From Actinomortierella ambigua (Eukaryota > Mortierellomycota > Mortierellomycetes > Mortierellales > Mortierellaceae), in contig JAAAJB010000014.1 in the NCBI GenBank assembly GCA_016098155.1, positions 62,001 to 126,000 of the forward strand: a stretch of DNA of 64,000 bases. Reading direction: 5' to 3'. Below are positions 42,843-55,160 of this stretch, piece by piece. Positions within the stretch are counted from its first letter, which is position 1. Each line of letters opens with the position of its first letter. The notes below the pieces were generated by a model, which saw only the letters and a list, made by a program, of their open reading frames with translations, was not told where the DNA came from and searched no databases. The translations under genes and the position numbers were made by a program.

Positions 42843-45800
42843 GGATTCTTTTTTTGAGGGGGGGGGGGTTGCTTGAAGATTGGAAAAAAAATGGTAAATC
42901 TAGGAGCGGTCTGTTGACTTTTTAAATACCATCGCTGTCGGGGAATGAGGAGGAGAGGATGAAACAGTGATTGGTACCGATATTCGGTACCGCAAGTTTG
43001 TGTATTCGTAGTCTACTATCATGCAGTTTGTCAGTGACGTAGCATACGTCCTGCGTCATTTGTTCTCTTTGGTCGTTTTTTTTTGCTTGGCCAGCAGGCC
43101 GAATACTTGCTTAGAGCCGTATTCAGAAATGTTTGAGTTATTACTCCTTGCAGTGCGCTTCGCGCTTCGGGTTATGGCTGCAGTCATTCTACAGATGAAA
43201 TCTTGTTTCTGATTGGCTAACGACACGACAGATTGAGACACGAACTTGCCACGACTTTCACACACAACACCTCAAGTGACGCCAAAGGCGACGACGACGA
43301 AAGTGCAAGCAGGGGCAACCAAGATTCAGAATATGTGAATGGCGTAGCCTCAGAAGCGAATGGGGTACTAGTGATGGGTCGGCACTTCGGCTGAAGTATC
43401 CGATCAGGGATGTCTTGCAGAGATGGAACAGGAGTATCCTACGCTTGCTCGCTTTCGCAAGATTGTACCTCTCCGTTCAAGCGTCGTAGGTCAAGAGTGA
43501 GTGTCTGTTCATTAATAGTTACCTGAAACATGTTATATCAAAGAAACGTACTCGTCTAGGAGACAATGCTACTGACGATGTTGGTTTCTGCCCAAAGATA
43601 GAATTTATACCATAGATACATGAAGACTATGGTACGTACAGGTGTGGAAGAAAAATTATGGGCCAAGTAACAGTATGCCAGAGTGTACCGGAACCAACTG
43701 CTGGCTAATTCCCGAGCAGCTGACTTGGTCAAGCTCCCGACCATTCCGCGACATCCTCCCATCGTCTCCGGATAAAGGCTACAAACATGACCACCGATAC
43801 ATAGAACAAAGAGAAGGCTACAACTACAAAGGGGAGAGGGGGAAGGGATTGGAAGAGCTGGAATGTCGAAGGAGAGTGGGGACGAAATGGGGATAAAAAA
43901 ATAGAACAAAGGACTACCCATGCGAAGATCACAGAAAAAAAAAAGCGAACAGAAAAAGTGGCATAGTACCGAAAGTCCGAAAGCACAGCATCTTTTCGCC
44001 TTAAACTTGACTGAACCCACACCGACCGATCAAATCATGCTTGACCGACAAACCCTCCACAATAGGGGCGGGGGTCCATGGTCCCCCATGCCCGGTAATC
44101 TCAACGCGCCTCCGCTGACTACCTACCTCGCCGTAAAGCAGGGTGTTGCTGTAGCTCACTCACATGTGCACCGATGGCAGCCGGGAACCCCACTCTCCCT
44201 AACCCATCCCCTCTTGCTGTTCTCCACAGCGCCTCTTATCTACAAGCTGCAGGGGCCTTACCACGAGCTCTTGGGACGGACGTGACCAGAGGCTTGACGA
44301 TGGCCTTGCGGCCAACCTGTTCCGACGACGGTTGTGTCGCCAGCGGGTGGACAAGCAGGGGAGGGGGACCGAGTGTGGACCTCGCCTGTTGTCAGAATAT
44401 ACATAGAAAAACGATACCAATGAGCTTCAGCATGCTACTTTGCATTCCTCAGCGCACTCATTCGCTAAAAAAATAATGGGGGTGTCTTACGTGCTCGTCA
44501 GTTGGTTGAGGCGAGAGCAGCCCCGTGCGATGTGTACCGGTGGCGGTGCAACGACAACCAACAACAGCCATGAGAATGAGATGAAGATGCTGAGCCTAAT
44601 CACCACGACATTTTGTTGGTGCGCGGTCTTCATCTTTTACAATTCCACCTCCTACGGTAAAGGGCATCAACAGAGCCGGCAACAGTGCGTATTAGTTAAA
44701 GGAGCAGGAGGAGGCACTTTCGCATCAGAAATATCAAGTAATGAACTTAAAACAACCGTTTATTCTAAATATGTTGACAAAAAGTCTTGTGATGCTCGCC
44801 ATCGAAACAGAAGAAAAGAGAGGAAACAATGGGTAGTCGGGCTGGTCTGAGAGAATGGCTCTGAGCTGATACCCCCAATCCTATTACTCTAGGCCCTCTC
44901 AAGCAGTCCGAGCCTGAGACAGCTGGCAAGGAGGCTCCCCAGAGCGAGGAGACAGTCCTGCTCTCAGCCAGCGACCGACGTCTACTCGACACTGGCGATC
45001 AGGTAGGGGTGCAGATATGTCATTTACTCGAAGAATGCACCCTCACCCTACCCCCAGATAGAGGCGGCGTAGGCACACATTATCCACGAACCTACGCACG
45101 CTCTTCACAAGCACTCACTCTCTCTTCATCCCAAGCACAGACTACCCAATTACCTTAATCCATGACTTAGTCTCGACGGCCGGCCACTTTAAGCGACCCG
45201 AAGCAGACAGGGCCCTATGGTGTGTTGAATGATCATATTGGCAAAGAGAGGAGAGAAGGGGGAGTTGGTGGAACGGAAAGCGTGCAAGAGGGAAGAGGGG
45301 GGGAGGAGAGGCTGTGTGCAAGAGAAAGGGAACATCGTGCAGATATGGGAGGTCTTTTGCAGGAAGAGAGAGAACCCTCTGGATTATCAGTCGTTGATGT
45401 CAGAGGTGATTACTAGTGATGGACTGGCGGGTAGTGGCAAAAGTGTCGCGAAAAAGGATGATGACAAAGGACAGAAAACGACCAAGTGTAAGAGGTGGTC
45501 AGTGAGGCGAGGAAGGAGGTGGACGAAGAACAATATGCGGGTGGAAAGAAGGCGGGTGACGACAAAGATGTCATGAAAGGGTGGAGACAAAGGTGGCATA
45601 AATCGGAGGAGACGAAAGGTGGTGGAGAAAGAAGAGTGTATAGAGGGTGCAGGGTGAGGTGGAGGAGGTGCGAAAAGAACAGCGAGGTGGAGGAAGAGCG
45701 ATGAGTATGTCGAAAGAAGGAGGAGGGGGGGAGAAGAACAGTCAGAGTGGAGGTGAAGGGTGTTTGCTTACCTGGCCTTGTTTGCGCGCGGTGGTGTGGA

Positions 45801-47706
45801 AGAGAGGTGGAGAAGGGGATGAGTGATGGAAAGGAAAGAAACAACTGGCGGTTTATATAGCGAGACAGGTTATACGGTCCACAAAGCAAGTCCCCCCCCC
45901 CTCCCACATAACGGTATGGAGGAGTCAAGTGGAAAACGGCGATAGAGGATGGTGTTGGTGTCTACCCTACCCTTTGAGTGCCAACAACCATCTCCGAGCC
46001 TCACCCTACTCCAAAATCAACCCCTGCTCTACCCCCAGCATAGATTTTCATCCGCTCAGGGCGTTCACTCGTAGAGAGAGCAGCCTTTGCATGGCAGGAA
46101 ACATTACCATTCAACCGTACGTTGCATGCAGTCACTTGTGTGAATGGGTTGAGGCTTCCACTTGCACCATGCACTCATTCTCTCGGCAGCATGGCGAGAA
46201 TGTTTGTTGTCTAGCGATAGTGGAGACGCGTCCTATGTACCTCTGGAGCAGGGCTCTCTCCTAATTTGACATGTATTACTGCTGCACGCACACCACCCAC
46301 TGACCAGCTCCTGCAGGGTCTTGTAAACAAGCAATGGAGGTCTCCTCTCTTGGTTCATTCAAGCATTACTTCACCAATCATCTCACTCTCTCCTACGTGG
46401 GACATGTCTACTCTCCGCCTAGCCTAGGCTCAGACATCATACCTATACGGGGGACAGGAGGGTTTTTCGCGAGTATAACTTTGTTGTGATTCTGACCATT
46501 CAGAAGGAGACAGTGACCAATGCGCGAACTATCAATGGCACCGAAGCGAAGACTTGCCTGTAAGCAAGCAATGAGCGGATGGGTCTGACCAAGAATGAGA
46601 GTAGCGGGCATCAGCATATGTAAGGGAGAGGTGTGTGTGAGGCGTTCCTCTCAAGCGGAGTCCATTGTCACGACTCTGTACTTATATAATTACACAATCG
46701 TAGGTAGCAACATATCAGAGGCCTCCTCGGTGTATCTGGTCGACTGGAGAGCTCACTATTCCCACTACCATGTCCCTCTATGTCACACTGGATGCTGTCT
46801 TGGGCAGTGCAACATAGGATGCCTCTGTCGTCCTCGAATCCAGAGCAAAAGGTTTATTTATCTACTATACAAGATGAAGAAGATTATGCTACTTACTTGC
46901 CGATCTTGTCCTGGGTCTCTATGATGGATTTAGAAACAGAGAATGAGAAGGGCCGTCAATGGCTGCTCCTCCTTTCAATTCCTTTGAAAAAAAAATTGTG
47001 AGCATCGACACCACCGATAATGGCCTCTCCCTGGGCAAGAACCACTCCCAAAGGGGCATGTTTACGCTGTCCTAGGTTTGGTTCCGATTTTCATCTTTCA
47101 TCTTGGTCTATGGGAGGGACAGGTCTGTCTGAAGGAAATGGAAGATTGTGTCCCCAGCCCTCCCTTGTGAAGAGGGGGCCGGGTAAGATGATCGCGAAGA
47201 GTCTTTAAACTTGTTCCTTAGTCGGTAAAACCTCTTCACCCCTGCAACCGTAGATAATTGGAACCCCTGTGTTACTTGCTCCATGTGAATGCTCGTTTAT
47301 CCTTCGACCTTGCTTTTGTTTAACCAATGTCACTGTGTTTTGCCTTTGACTGCTGTGGATCCCTTCTACAATGTACCGGGCAGTATGGAAAAATCTGCTG
47401 CCGTTTGTATGCGATCACAGCTCCTGGATAAAATGATGGCACAAATTCAACCGACGTATCCAGCATCGACCACCAGTCCCCCCCCCTCCTCCGCGCTCCC
47501 CAAGCACAGCTCAACCTCCGAACTAGGAGATAGCGTGTTCTTGAACTAACAAAGAAGGTAGATATTAAAGGGGCACTGTACACTTTTTAGAGGGCTTTTG
47601 GAGGGAGGAAGGGAGAGAGAGAGAGACGAAACTTCGCGGAGAGGAAGAGACACCTTTTTGTTTTGTATTGTTTTGATTTTATGAAGAATTTCAGATTTTT
47701 TTGTTT
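42843..47706. other. Gene-poor 4.9-kb region
   Basis: No gene is supported. It contains GA-rich low-complexity DNA at about 45240-45870. One exon-like open segment lies at 44902-45001 on the plus strand (PLKQSEPETAGKEAPQSEE..., acceptor CTCTAG, donor GTAGGG) without identifiable partners. A small ORF at 47289-47549 has a coding-like C-terminal half. These may be relics or exons of an unrecognised gene. Confidence 0.45.
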
Positions 47707-50583
47707 CTATGCTAAAGGAGATAGACGCGGAGACGAAGGCGGAGACGAGCCCGGAGACGAGATCGGCGACGAGTTGGGGGACGCTATTGATACAGTGGGT
47801 GAATGTGGGCGAGAATGTATGGTGGTGGTGGTGGTGGTGGTGGTGTTATGGTTGTTTGCAAATGTCGCTGGGAAAAAGTGGGGCGGAAACTGATGGTGCG
47901 AGGACATGGTGGACGAGGACGATCCCTGTCCTGTTGTACTCCCACCCTCTACTTGTCCTATTCCTCCTACTCCTCCTATCGGGGCTCCTGTTGCTGCTGT
48001 CTGTAGTGGTGGCATTGCTTGAGCTCGAACTGCAGGATATGGCGTCCTGGGCGAATGCAAAGAAGCTGGGAACGGTGACATCTCGCCCATGTCGGGGATA
48101 GAATCGTGGCCGGCAGACGAGACGGTCAGGATCGACCGCGTATCAAAATCATCCATTTCCTCCTCTTCACTCGACGTGAACGTTGTCGTCGCTGACAAGA
48201 GCCCGGTACTCGACCGTTGAGATCCTGGTGCCTGGTGTGTTCCTGGATTAAGAGACGGCACCTGTAGGAACAATCCTCCCACTCCTCCTCCTCCTCCTCC
48301 ACCTATTGTTCCCGCTGCCCCAGCGGATCCTCCGACTCCCGCCCCTCCCATCAACGTCGATGGGTCCATATCTGCAGCGCCTGTGCCATCCAGGCCTGTA
48401 AATCCGCCACGTCCTCCAAGCCCAACAACGGCGTTTGGTCCGACGCCTAAAAGACCTCCATTCAGGTCCAAGGGAGGCCAGTTGTGGTAATTATTGCTGC
48501 TACTTCTGTCGCCGTTGTTGTTGTTGTTGTTGTTGTTGCCCAGGTTGTTGGAAGGTATGTACAGGTAAGGATAGGGCGTTGTTGTTCCTGCTGCGGAGGA
48601 GGGTGCAGAGGAGGAGGAGGAAGCGGCAGATGCTGATACTGAAGATTGAGCACTGGTCAGATATGAGGGATGGTGGTATTTTGGCGACTCTGAATAAAAC
48701 TGTGAATAATGATGAGAAGACGGCGGCATCGACGGAGCAAGAATGGCAGCCTTTGGAAACGCAATCTGTGGTGTTGACCGGACCTCGGCCATGGCCGGGA
48801 TGGCTGTTGTTGATGGTGATGATGATGACGATGCAGATCCTTCTGGGGCCAACTCTTGGCTCCTCCTTGTTCTGACAGACCGCTTCATCCCCCTGCGTTG
48901 GCTATCGCTACGGACTCCCAGTGCTGCCTCTTCATCGTACATTCCTCCTCCTCCTCCTGCTGCTGTTGCTCCTGTTCCTCCTCCTGCTGCTCCCCGGTAG
49001 TGTTCCATCTCCCTGATTGTCGGCCTCCGTCGACCAGCCGACGGCCGATCACCATTGCCAACATAGACTTGAATTTGGCTGTCGTTATCGTCCGGATCAC
49101 TAAAAGAAGGAGCTCTGGATGAGGGGGCCGACTCGCCCTCATACTCGGTAGCGCCAGCAATGGAGCGGGGGCCATCATCATACGAGTCATCGTCAGCGAT
49201 CGAGTCTCCATAGTAGGAAGCCGAGTCGTTGTCGTCGATGGTGGTGTCGGTGATGGTCTTGCAGACGAGAAACATGGCGATCATGGAGATGGCACAGAGG
49301 ATCCAGTTGGTGACAAGGTAGACCTCGAGAGGCGTCTGGGCAAGGTCCAAGGGCGCAGCAACGGCGCTGCCAAGCGACTGGATGGCCTTGAAAAAGCCAG
49401 CATAGCGGGAGAGGTCGTCATACTTGTTGGAGAGGGCACCCATGAGCCAATAACAAAAGCAGGCAAAGGCTGCATCGCAAAAGCCAAACATGGCATACAC
49501 CGCCAAAAGGCCGGTGTACTTGACGCCATGTTTTTCATAGTCGAGCAATTTGTGGGCTATCTGATTGCGCTCAAAGTTGTTCTTGATCTGAGAGACATAG
49601 GCGCCGATCCAAGTGCCCATGAAGAGCAGGAGGATGAGGGCTAGGCCCAACATGGCACGCTTGGGGCGCCGGTATGGGGCTCTGTCGAGGACATAGCCGA
49701 TGACCAAAGCGCCGATGATTTGTGAGATCCAGAAGAGGACAGAGTTGAGCGAGCGGGTGCGGATGTTGAAGGAGGAGCCGTTAAAGTCGTTGAACTGATA
49801 GGTGTAGGAGAAGTTTGAGAAGAAGAAGGCCGGGATGAGAAGTAACATGCGCCAGTCGCAAAAGACGGACAGGATAGCGATCGTCTCGGCGCGGACACCT
49901 TGGAACTTTGTGACAATGACGGGTTCGCCGTTGTCACGGACAATGGTGGAAGGGCGGACGAGGAAGATGGAGAGGCAGGTTGCGATGGCCATGATGATCA
50001 TGTACAGCTTGTAGGTCAAGGGGTCAAAGTCGTCTAGATCCATGCCGGGCTTGCTGTTGATGATGAGGGGTAGGACGGAGCCAAAGACGGCGCCGAGGTT
50101 GAAGATGGCCCAAAAGGCACCGATGTACTTGCCCTTGTTGTCTTCGGTTGGGTAGGACATCATCATGGCGCCCTGGGTGACCCAGATAAGGCCTCCTCCA
50201 AAGCCCAGTAGGATACCGGCCAGAGGTGGATACAACGAATCCTCGTCGTCGCCGGCATAGTACATGGCAGCGACGTAGACGACAAAGGTGAGACCGCCAA
50301 AGGCCACGCATGGGCGAGGGCCGAGCATGTTGTGCAGGCCTCCCGAGATCAAAAAGCCGATAATGTAGGCGATGGATGATGAGGTGATGGCCAGGTTCTG
50401 ATTGGTATTGTTGTGCTTGCCAGCGTTGCCGACGCTGGAGATTGCATTAAACATGCCGACTGTTCCAAAGCACACAAGGCCGATGACGATAATCTGCCTC
50501 ATGGCTTGGGACCCCAGCATGTTGCGCCCCAGCATGGTGGGCCAATGGAAGCTACAATGAGCTTTGGAAGTAGAGTCGAGCAA
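47707..50583 (-). CDS. UNC93-like (DUF895) major facilitator family protein with long tail
   Basis: Single exon, 958 aa. Residues ~28-460 form an MFS-type membrane domain of the UNC93/DUF895 group: QIIVIGLVCFGTVGMFNAIS, GPRPCVAFGG, LLGFGGGLIWVTQGAMMMSYP, GAFWAIFNLGAVFGS, and further TM segments to WILCAISMIAMFLVC. The remaining ~490 residues are low-complexity: acidic Asp/Ser, poly-Gly, poly-Asn and Ser/Pro tracts ending SPISSPGSSPPSSPRLS. Typical fungal members are about 450-500 aa, so the tail doubles the protein. Fungal members are uncharacterised transporters; the substrate is unknown. An ATG 48 nt downstream (MLGRNMLGSQ) is an alternative start. Frame and codon use stay consistent through the tail, so it is probably translated. 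Confidence 0.88.
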   Translation of the reverse strand: MLDSTSKAHCSFHWPTMLGRNMLGSQAMRQIIVIGLVCFGTVGMFNAISSVGNAGKHNNTNQNLAITSSSIAYIIGFLISGGLHNMLGPRPCVAFGGLTFVVYVAAMYYAGDDEDSLYPPLAGILLGFGGGLIWVTQGAMMMSYPTEDNKGKYIGAFWAIFNLGAVFGSVLPLIINSKPGMDLDDFDPLTYKLYMIIMAIATCLSIFLVRPSTIVRDNGEPVIVTKFQGVRAETIAILSVFCDWRMLLLIPAFFFSNFSYTYQFNDFNGSSFNIRTRSLNSVLFWISQIIGALVIGYVLDRAPYRRPKRAMLGLALILLLFMGTWIGAYVSQIKNNFERNQIAHKLLDYEKHGVKYTGLLAVYAMFGFCDAAFACFCYWLMGALSNKYDDLSRYAGFFKAIQSLGSAVAAPLDLAQTPLEVYLVTNWILCAISMIAMFLVCKTITDTTIDDNDSASYYGDSIADDDSYDDGPRSIAGATEYEGESAPSSRAPSFSDPDDNDSQIQVYVGNGDRPSAGRRRPTIREMEHYRGAAGGGTGATAAGGGGGMYDEEAALGVRSDSQRRGMKRSVRTRRSQELAPEGSASSSSSPSTTAIPAMAEVRSTPQIAFPKAAILAPSMPPSSHHYSQFYSESPKYHHPSYLTSAQSSVSASAASSSSSAPSSAAGTTTPYPYLYIPSNNLGNNNNNNNNGDRSSSNNYHNWPPLDLNGGLLGVGPNAVVGLGGRGGFTGLDGTGAADMDPSTLMGGAGVGGSAGAAGTIGGGGGGGVGGLFLQVPSLNPGTHQAPGSQRSSTGLLSATTTFTSSEEEEMDDFDTRSILTVSSAGHDSIPDMGEMSPFPASLHSPRTPYPAVRAQAMPPLQTAATGAPIGGVGGIGQVEGGSTTGQGSSSSTMSSHHQFPPHFFPATFANNHNTTTTTTTTIHSRPHSPTVSIASPNSSPISSPGSSPPSSPRLSPLA

Positions 50584-51405
50584 TGATGGCAGCGGCGGCA
50601 GCAGCGGCGGCGGGGGTGGTTCAGAGTGGTGGTGGTGCTACAGAGTGGGGGATGGAAAGGAGGACTGGAGAGGGTTTAGCCAGGGCCTGGTGGGAAAGAG
50701 AGAGCGAGAGAGAGGAGAGAGAGAGAGAGAACAGGGGGGGAGTTGCCGAGGAGGGAGAAAGGGAGAAAGGAAAACGAGGGAGGGTCAGAAAGATGAATGT
50801 CCGTTACAGAGTGAGTGAGTGAGAGAGTGGGAGTGAGTGAGTGAGAGGGAGTAAAGGAGAGAGAGAGAGAGGAGACAGTGGACGGACAATTGCCCGAGTG
50901 AGGGGAGAGGAGCGTGGGTAGCTGGGATGAATGGAATGGATGAATGGATGGATGGAGAAGAGAGAAGAGTGGGGGGGAAGTGAGAGAGAATGAGAAAGAA
51001 AGAGGGGAGACAGGGAGGGGGGAGAAGGTTGATCCTGACGATGGATGGGGGGGCAGGAGACAAGTTGTTCCACTAAGTGAGAGTGAGAGAGTTACCGAAA
51101 AAAAAAGAGGTTGTTACTTGTTGCAGTTGAAGAGAGCGAGGAGAGAATGAGACACCACTGCAGCGAATATGTTAGCACTGCATGGAGGCCAATATTGATG
51201 GGAAAGAATGAAAAAAAAAATAAAGGGAATGAAAGGGGGGGAATGGGATGAAGAAAGAGGAGGTGCTTGGACTACAGGAAGAAGGAGAAGATAAAGACCA
51301 CCGGCCCACCAAGAGGAAGAAGAAGAAGAAGGAGAGGAAGGAGAGCAAGAAGAATGAATGTCAATGCCACTTCTAATTGAAAAAGACCTCTTTATTGTCT
51401 TCTCT

Positions 51406-51445
<40 letters not shown>

Positions 51446-52601
51446 CAAAAACAATCGAGGCACACACCACCCACACCCTTTTCCGGGTAGTGAGTGTCCT
51501 CTCTCTCACTCTCTCCAGCATATATATCTCGCTCTCTACATTCTCCATGATTTCATTCACCCATTCTTTCTTACCCAACAGGGACAACAATGGGTACTAG
51601 ACAACGAATACATCCGGAGAAAAAAAAGAGAGAGAAAGTGAGAGAGGGAAACATTAACCTTTGTGAGGGTTGCTTGCAACCTAGTCCAACCATTGCTGGG
51701 ACACATTCTTCCCTTCCCTCTTGCTCTTCTTGGGAGCAACCTTCGTGGTGCACTCACACCATTGTGCATGGGATAGATAGAATACATGCAGTAGTACCAC
51801 TACAAAGTAGACACTTTGGCATTGTACCTGGTACTCATAAGATGCCACTCTCTCTCCCACCAACCCCCTCTCTTACTCACTCGCTCACTCACTCTCTCTC
51901 TCTCTCTCTCTCATTCTTTCTCACCCTCTCTTCGTGCAAACTGCAGAAGCCTTCTTAGTGTTCTCTTTTTATTTGTGCTTCCTTCCCACCACCACACACA
52001 CACACGCGCGCCTTTATTATTTATTTATTCCCCCTGTTCGTCCTAGTCATGTGATCGCGATCTCGCGAGTGTGGACCAAAGAGAGAAGACCTGTCCATTT
52101 GACCTCCATTGCTCATCGCACACACACCACACACACACACACACAACTCTCTCCATTACCCTCATTCACTCTCCACCCATACACCATACACACCCATTAT
52201 TCTTCTTCTTCTCTCTCTCTCTCTCTCCCTACACTTTCTGTTTCTCTCTCCCTTTCTCTCTCTCTTCAATCTCAATTCAGCCTGAATTGTCACAAGTCAA
52301 GAAGGAACTGCACACTCCATTCCTCGTACATACCTCCTTCAACCCGCAACATCGTTCTTCCTTCCCTCTGACACCTCCCCTCCCCTCCACGTTCCTCACG
52401 CCCAAACAGGTGCTATCGACCACCTTGCGGGTGCATTCTCGACAATACCCTATCCACGTCCACCCTCTCGGCTGCAGGCGGGAGATCCAGAGAAAGATTA
52501 TACTACCTACCCATCCACGATCTGTGGTATCACTCGTCACTTGAGACACCACGACCGTTAGTTTTCCATCACTACGCTACCTTACACGGTACCATTGAGA
52601 T
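50584..52601. repeat. GA/CT-rich low-complexity intergenic region
   Basis: About 2 kb of purine- and pyrimidine-rich DNA: GA tracts at 50690-50740 and 50810-51010, CT at 51405-51445 and 51890-51915, CA at 52120-52145, CT again at 52205-52265. The purine strand switches near 51.4 kb. It lies between the divergent starts of the UNC93-like and PAP2 genes and probably holds both promoters. Open frames here are repeat artefacts. Confidence 0.75.
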
Positions 52602-54578
52602 ATGACGACACTCTCAGACACTCGCGCTACCCCATCCTCGTCCTCCTGCACAACAGCCTCACCTGCAGCTGTATCTGCGCCTTCGCAAACAACTACCACC
52701 TCGACTACGACTACGACTCTGACTACTCTAAAAGATACCTCTCCTTCGCCCTCGGTAACAGCAGGCTCTGTTCAGGATGAGGCACTTCTGACGTCAACGA
52801 CTATAGCCCAGTCACCTTCCACTCTCTCGCCAGATACTCGGACATTTCAACAACAACAACCACCGCAACAACCCCATCATATGTCCAACCGCCACCTACA
52901 CCGTCGCCTTCCTCCTCAGGGGTCGGTCCTCGGCGCCCTCTCCATCTCGCTGTACGAGTCCATGTCCTTCTCGCGGTCGCCGTCGTTTGAGCGGACACGA
53001 TACATTGTGTCGACTTGCACCTTCATCACCATCATATACCTCCGCACCTTGCACTGTCTATTCTTTGGCACAGGTGCACTCTCATGCGCCGTTCTCGGTA
53101 TGTTTTTTTTTTTTCTGTTTGTGTGTGTCTCCCAGGGCGGGAAAGTGTCAGGGGGGGGTGAGTGGTGAGTGGTGAGCAGTGAGAGGTAAGAAAGAAAGGG
53201 GGGTCGTGTGGCCTTGCGCACATACACATCCCCCTCCCCATCTTTCTTTTTCCTTCCCTCCTCTCCGAAGTGTGCACAAAAATGACAAACAATGGAGAAA
53301 GCAACAATAGCATGCGTGAGGAACTAGGAAAAATATCAAGCCGATAGGGACTGTGGCGCAAGAGGAAGAAAAAAAAAAAAAGGGCACTAAAGATGATCGA
53401 GAGTCGAGAGGAGGAGTTTAAAATTTTGGTTTGCTGTACCTTCCGCTTTGGTGGGTCCGTTTGTCTTTCGATCGCATGGCTAGAGTATCCACCAGAATCC
53501 CTCGTCGCTGTCGATCATAATCTTTTTTTTTTTTTTTGGCGGCGATCGTTGTTCCGCACAAATCCTACAAATAGAGGGGTACTTTCCACCATGACACGAA
53601 TTGGAGAAACTGACTGACACCTTTTTTCCATCTCTCTTTTTTGTTCCTGGCGGACTAATAGCCAAATGTCTCAAGCACATTATCCGTCAACCACGCCCCT
53701 ATGTGGCTAGAATCGACGAAGAGGACGACATGGCCGTGATCACTGCGAATGACCCAGTCACGGCACCACCACCCTCAACCTTGTCGAAATCGGGAACCGC
53801 TAGCAGCCCCAAAGCAGGAGAAGCGGCAATGTTACACATGTCCACATCATCTACAACAAACTTTGACGAGGATACGAGCACAGCCCAACTATCCATGACA
53901 GCAGCATCGGTGCAAGTAGACAGCTCCGATACCGCAGAGCCCGAAACTACCGTCCCTTCCTCGCCATTGACCGCATCAGCACCTTCTCCAGACACGGCAA
54001 CCACTACGACGACCAACAATAATAACAACAACAACGCCAACAACAACAACAACAACACTACGCGACCCAAGATCAAGCGGCTGCGGCTTCAGAACCGGCA
54101 CCGTCGCAAGATCCTGTTCCGGTTGGACTATGGCATGCCATCGAGTCATGCGCAGCTGGTGGCCTTTTTCGTTTGCTACATCTCATTGCAGCTGATTCTG
54201 ACGATGGAGGGCGAGCAAGGGGCGTTTTTCGGACAATGGTTCCTGATCCTGTTGTTGCAGCTGTATGCGTGGTCGGTCGTGTGGTCGCGCGTGCGACTTG
54301 GCAGGCACACGGTGAAGCAGGTGTTGGTCGGAGCCGCGGTTGGAGCCATCTACGGAATCGTGTGGTTCACACTGTGGTGCTGGAAGGTCGAGGCGATGAT
54401 CCAGCAGTGGCAGTGGATGGACCGCTATGGTGTCATCCAGGTGCGCAAGATGTGGCGGCAGCTGGAGATGGAGAGCTCACGGCTGGATACTCGCGGCCGA
54501 ATGTTGTTTGAGCCAATGCATCCTCGCCAGCATCAGCATCACCTTCACCGAGACCGACTTTTGCCCTTGGGATTTTAG
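52602..54578 (+). CDS. PAP2-family phosphatase, dolichyl-diphosphatase-like, with internal insertion
   Basis: Two exons, 52602-53097 and 53662-54578 (phase 1), 470 aa. The splice creates motif 1, KHIIRQPRP (about 170-178). Motif 2 is PSSH (325-328) in GMPSSHAQLVAFF. Motif 3 is SRVRLGRHTVKQ (374-385). The GMPSSH and HT-x-KQ forms fit Cax4/DOLPP1, which hydrolyses dolichyl diphosphate in the ER lumen to recycle the N-glycosylation carrier. Unlike the ~240-aa enzymes, it has a ~115-residue Ser/Thr-rich N-terminus and ~130 residues of acidic, Ser/Thr and poly-Asn sequence between motifs 1 and 2. The 564-nt intron is long for this window. Confidence 0.85.
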
Positions 54579-55160
54579 AGGAGCATAGATCCCGCTTATT
54601 GTGTATTTTTTTGTTTTTGTGTCTCTTGTACATTAAAGTGTGTTCAATACTATCCTTCACGACAACCCACCAAAATGTTGAGTTAAACTCTCCCCACATA
54701 GCCGCAGCCCCTCAGGTGCCAAGACAACATATCATCCTGCAATCAGACACACTGTTTCTTTTCAGGGAAGATGAACCTTTGAGAAGGTCAAGTGGACTAC
54801 AACTGCATTATTTGGCAACTTTTTTTGTTTCAACATTTTCAATGAGACCTCCGACTGTTTCAGTATGATCTGCAAGTTTTGTATAAATTCTCCGAATTGG
54901 CTGTACGCGATCCCAAACCTACTGCAACAACTGCCTGTCACACACGGCCGGGTTCATTTTCTCGTTACAACTCTCTACTCGTCAGGCGACCCATCTCTAT
55001 CAAAAAACGAGTATGGATCTTGCCTCCATCGTCTATGACATTGCTAAAGACATTTATTTCATGACTGACACCCTCCTACTCTCTCTCTCTCTCCTCTTTC
55101 CCTCATATGGTTTTCACGTAAAGTCGTAGAAAAGGCCCACCCTACCCTCAAGCATTCGAG
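54579..55160. other. Intergenic, no gene seen
   Basis: 580 bp. A CT microsatellite lies near 55077-55095, just upstream of the cysteine-rich gene. Confidence 0.5.

Noticed and set aside
50785..51073. Overlapping ORFs rich in Ser, Leu, Pro and His
   Set aside because: Products of GA/CT repeats read in several frames; no codon bias like real genes.
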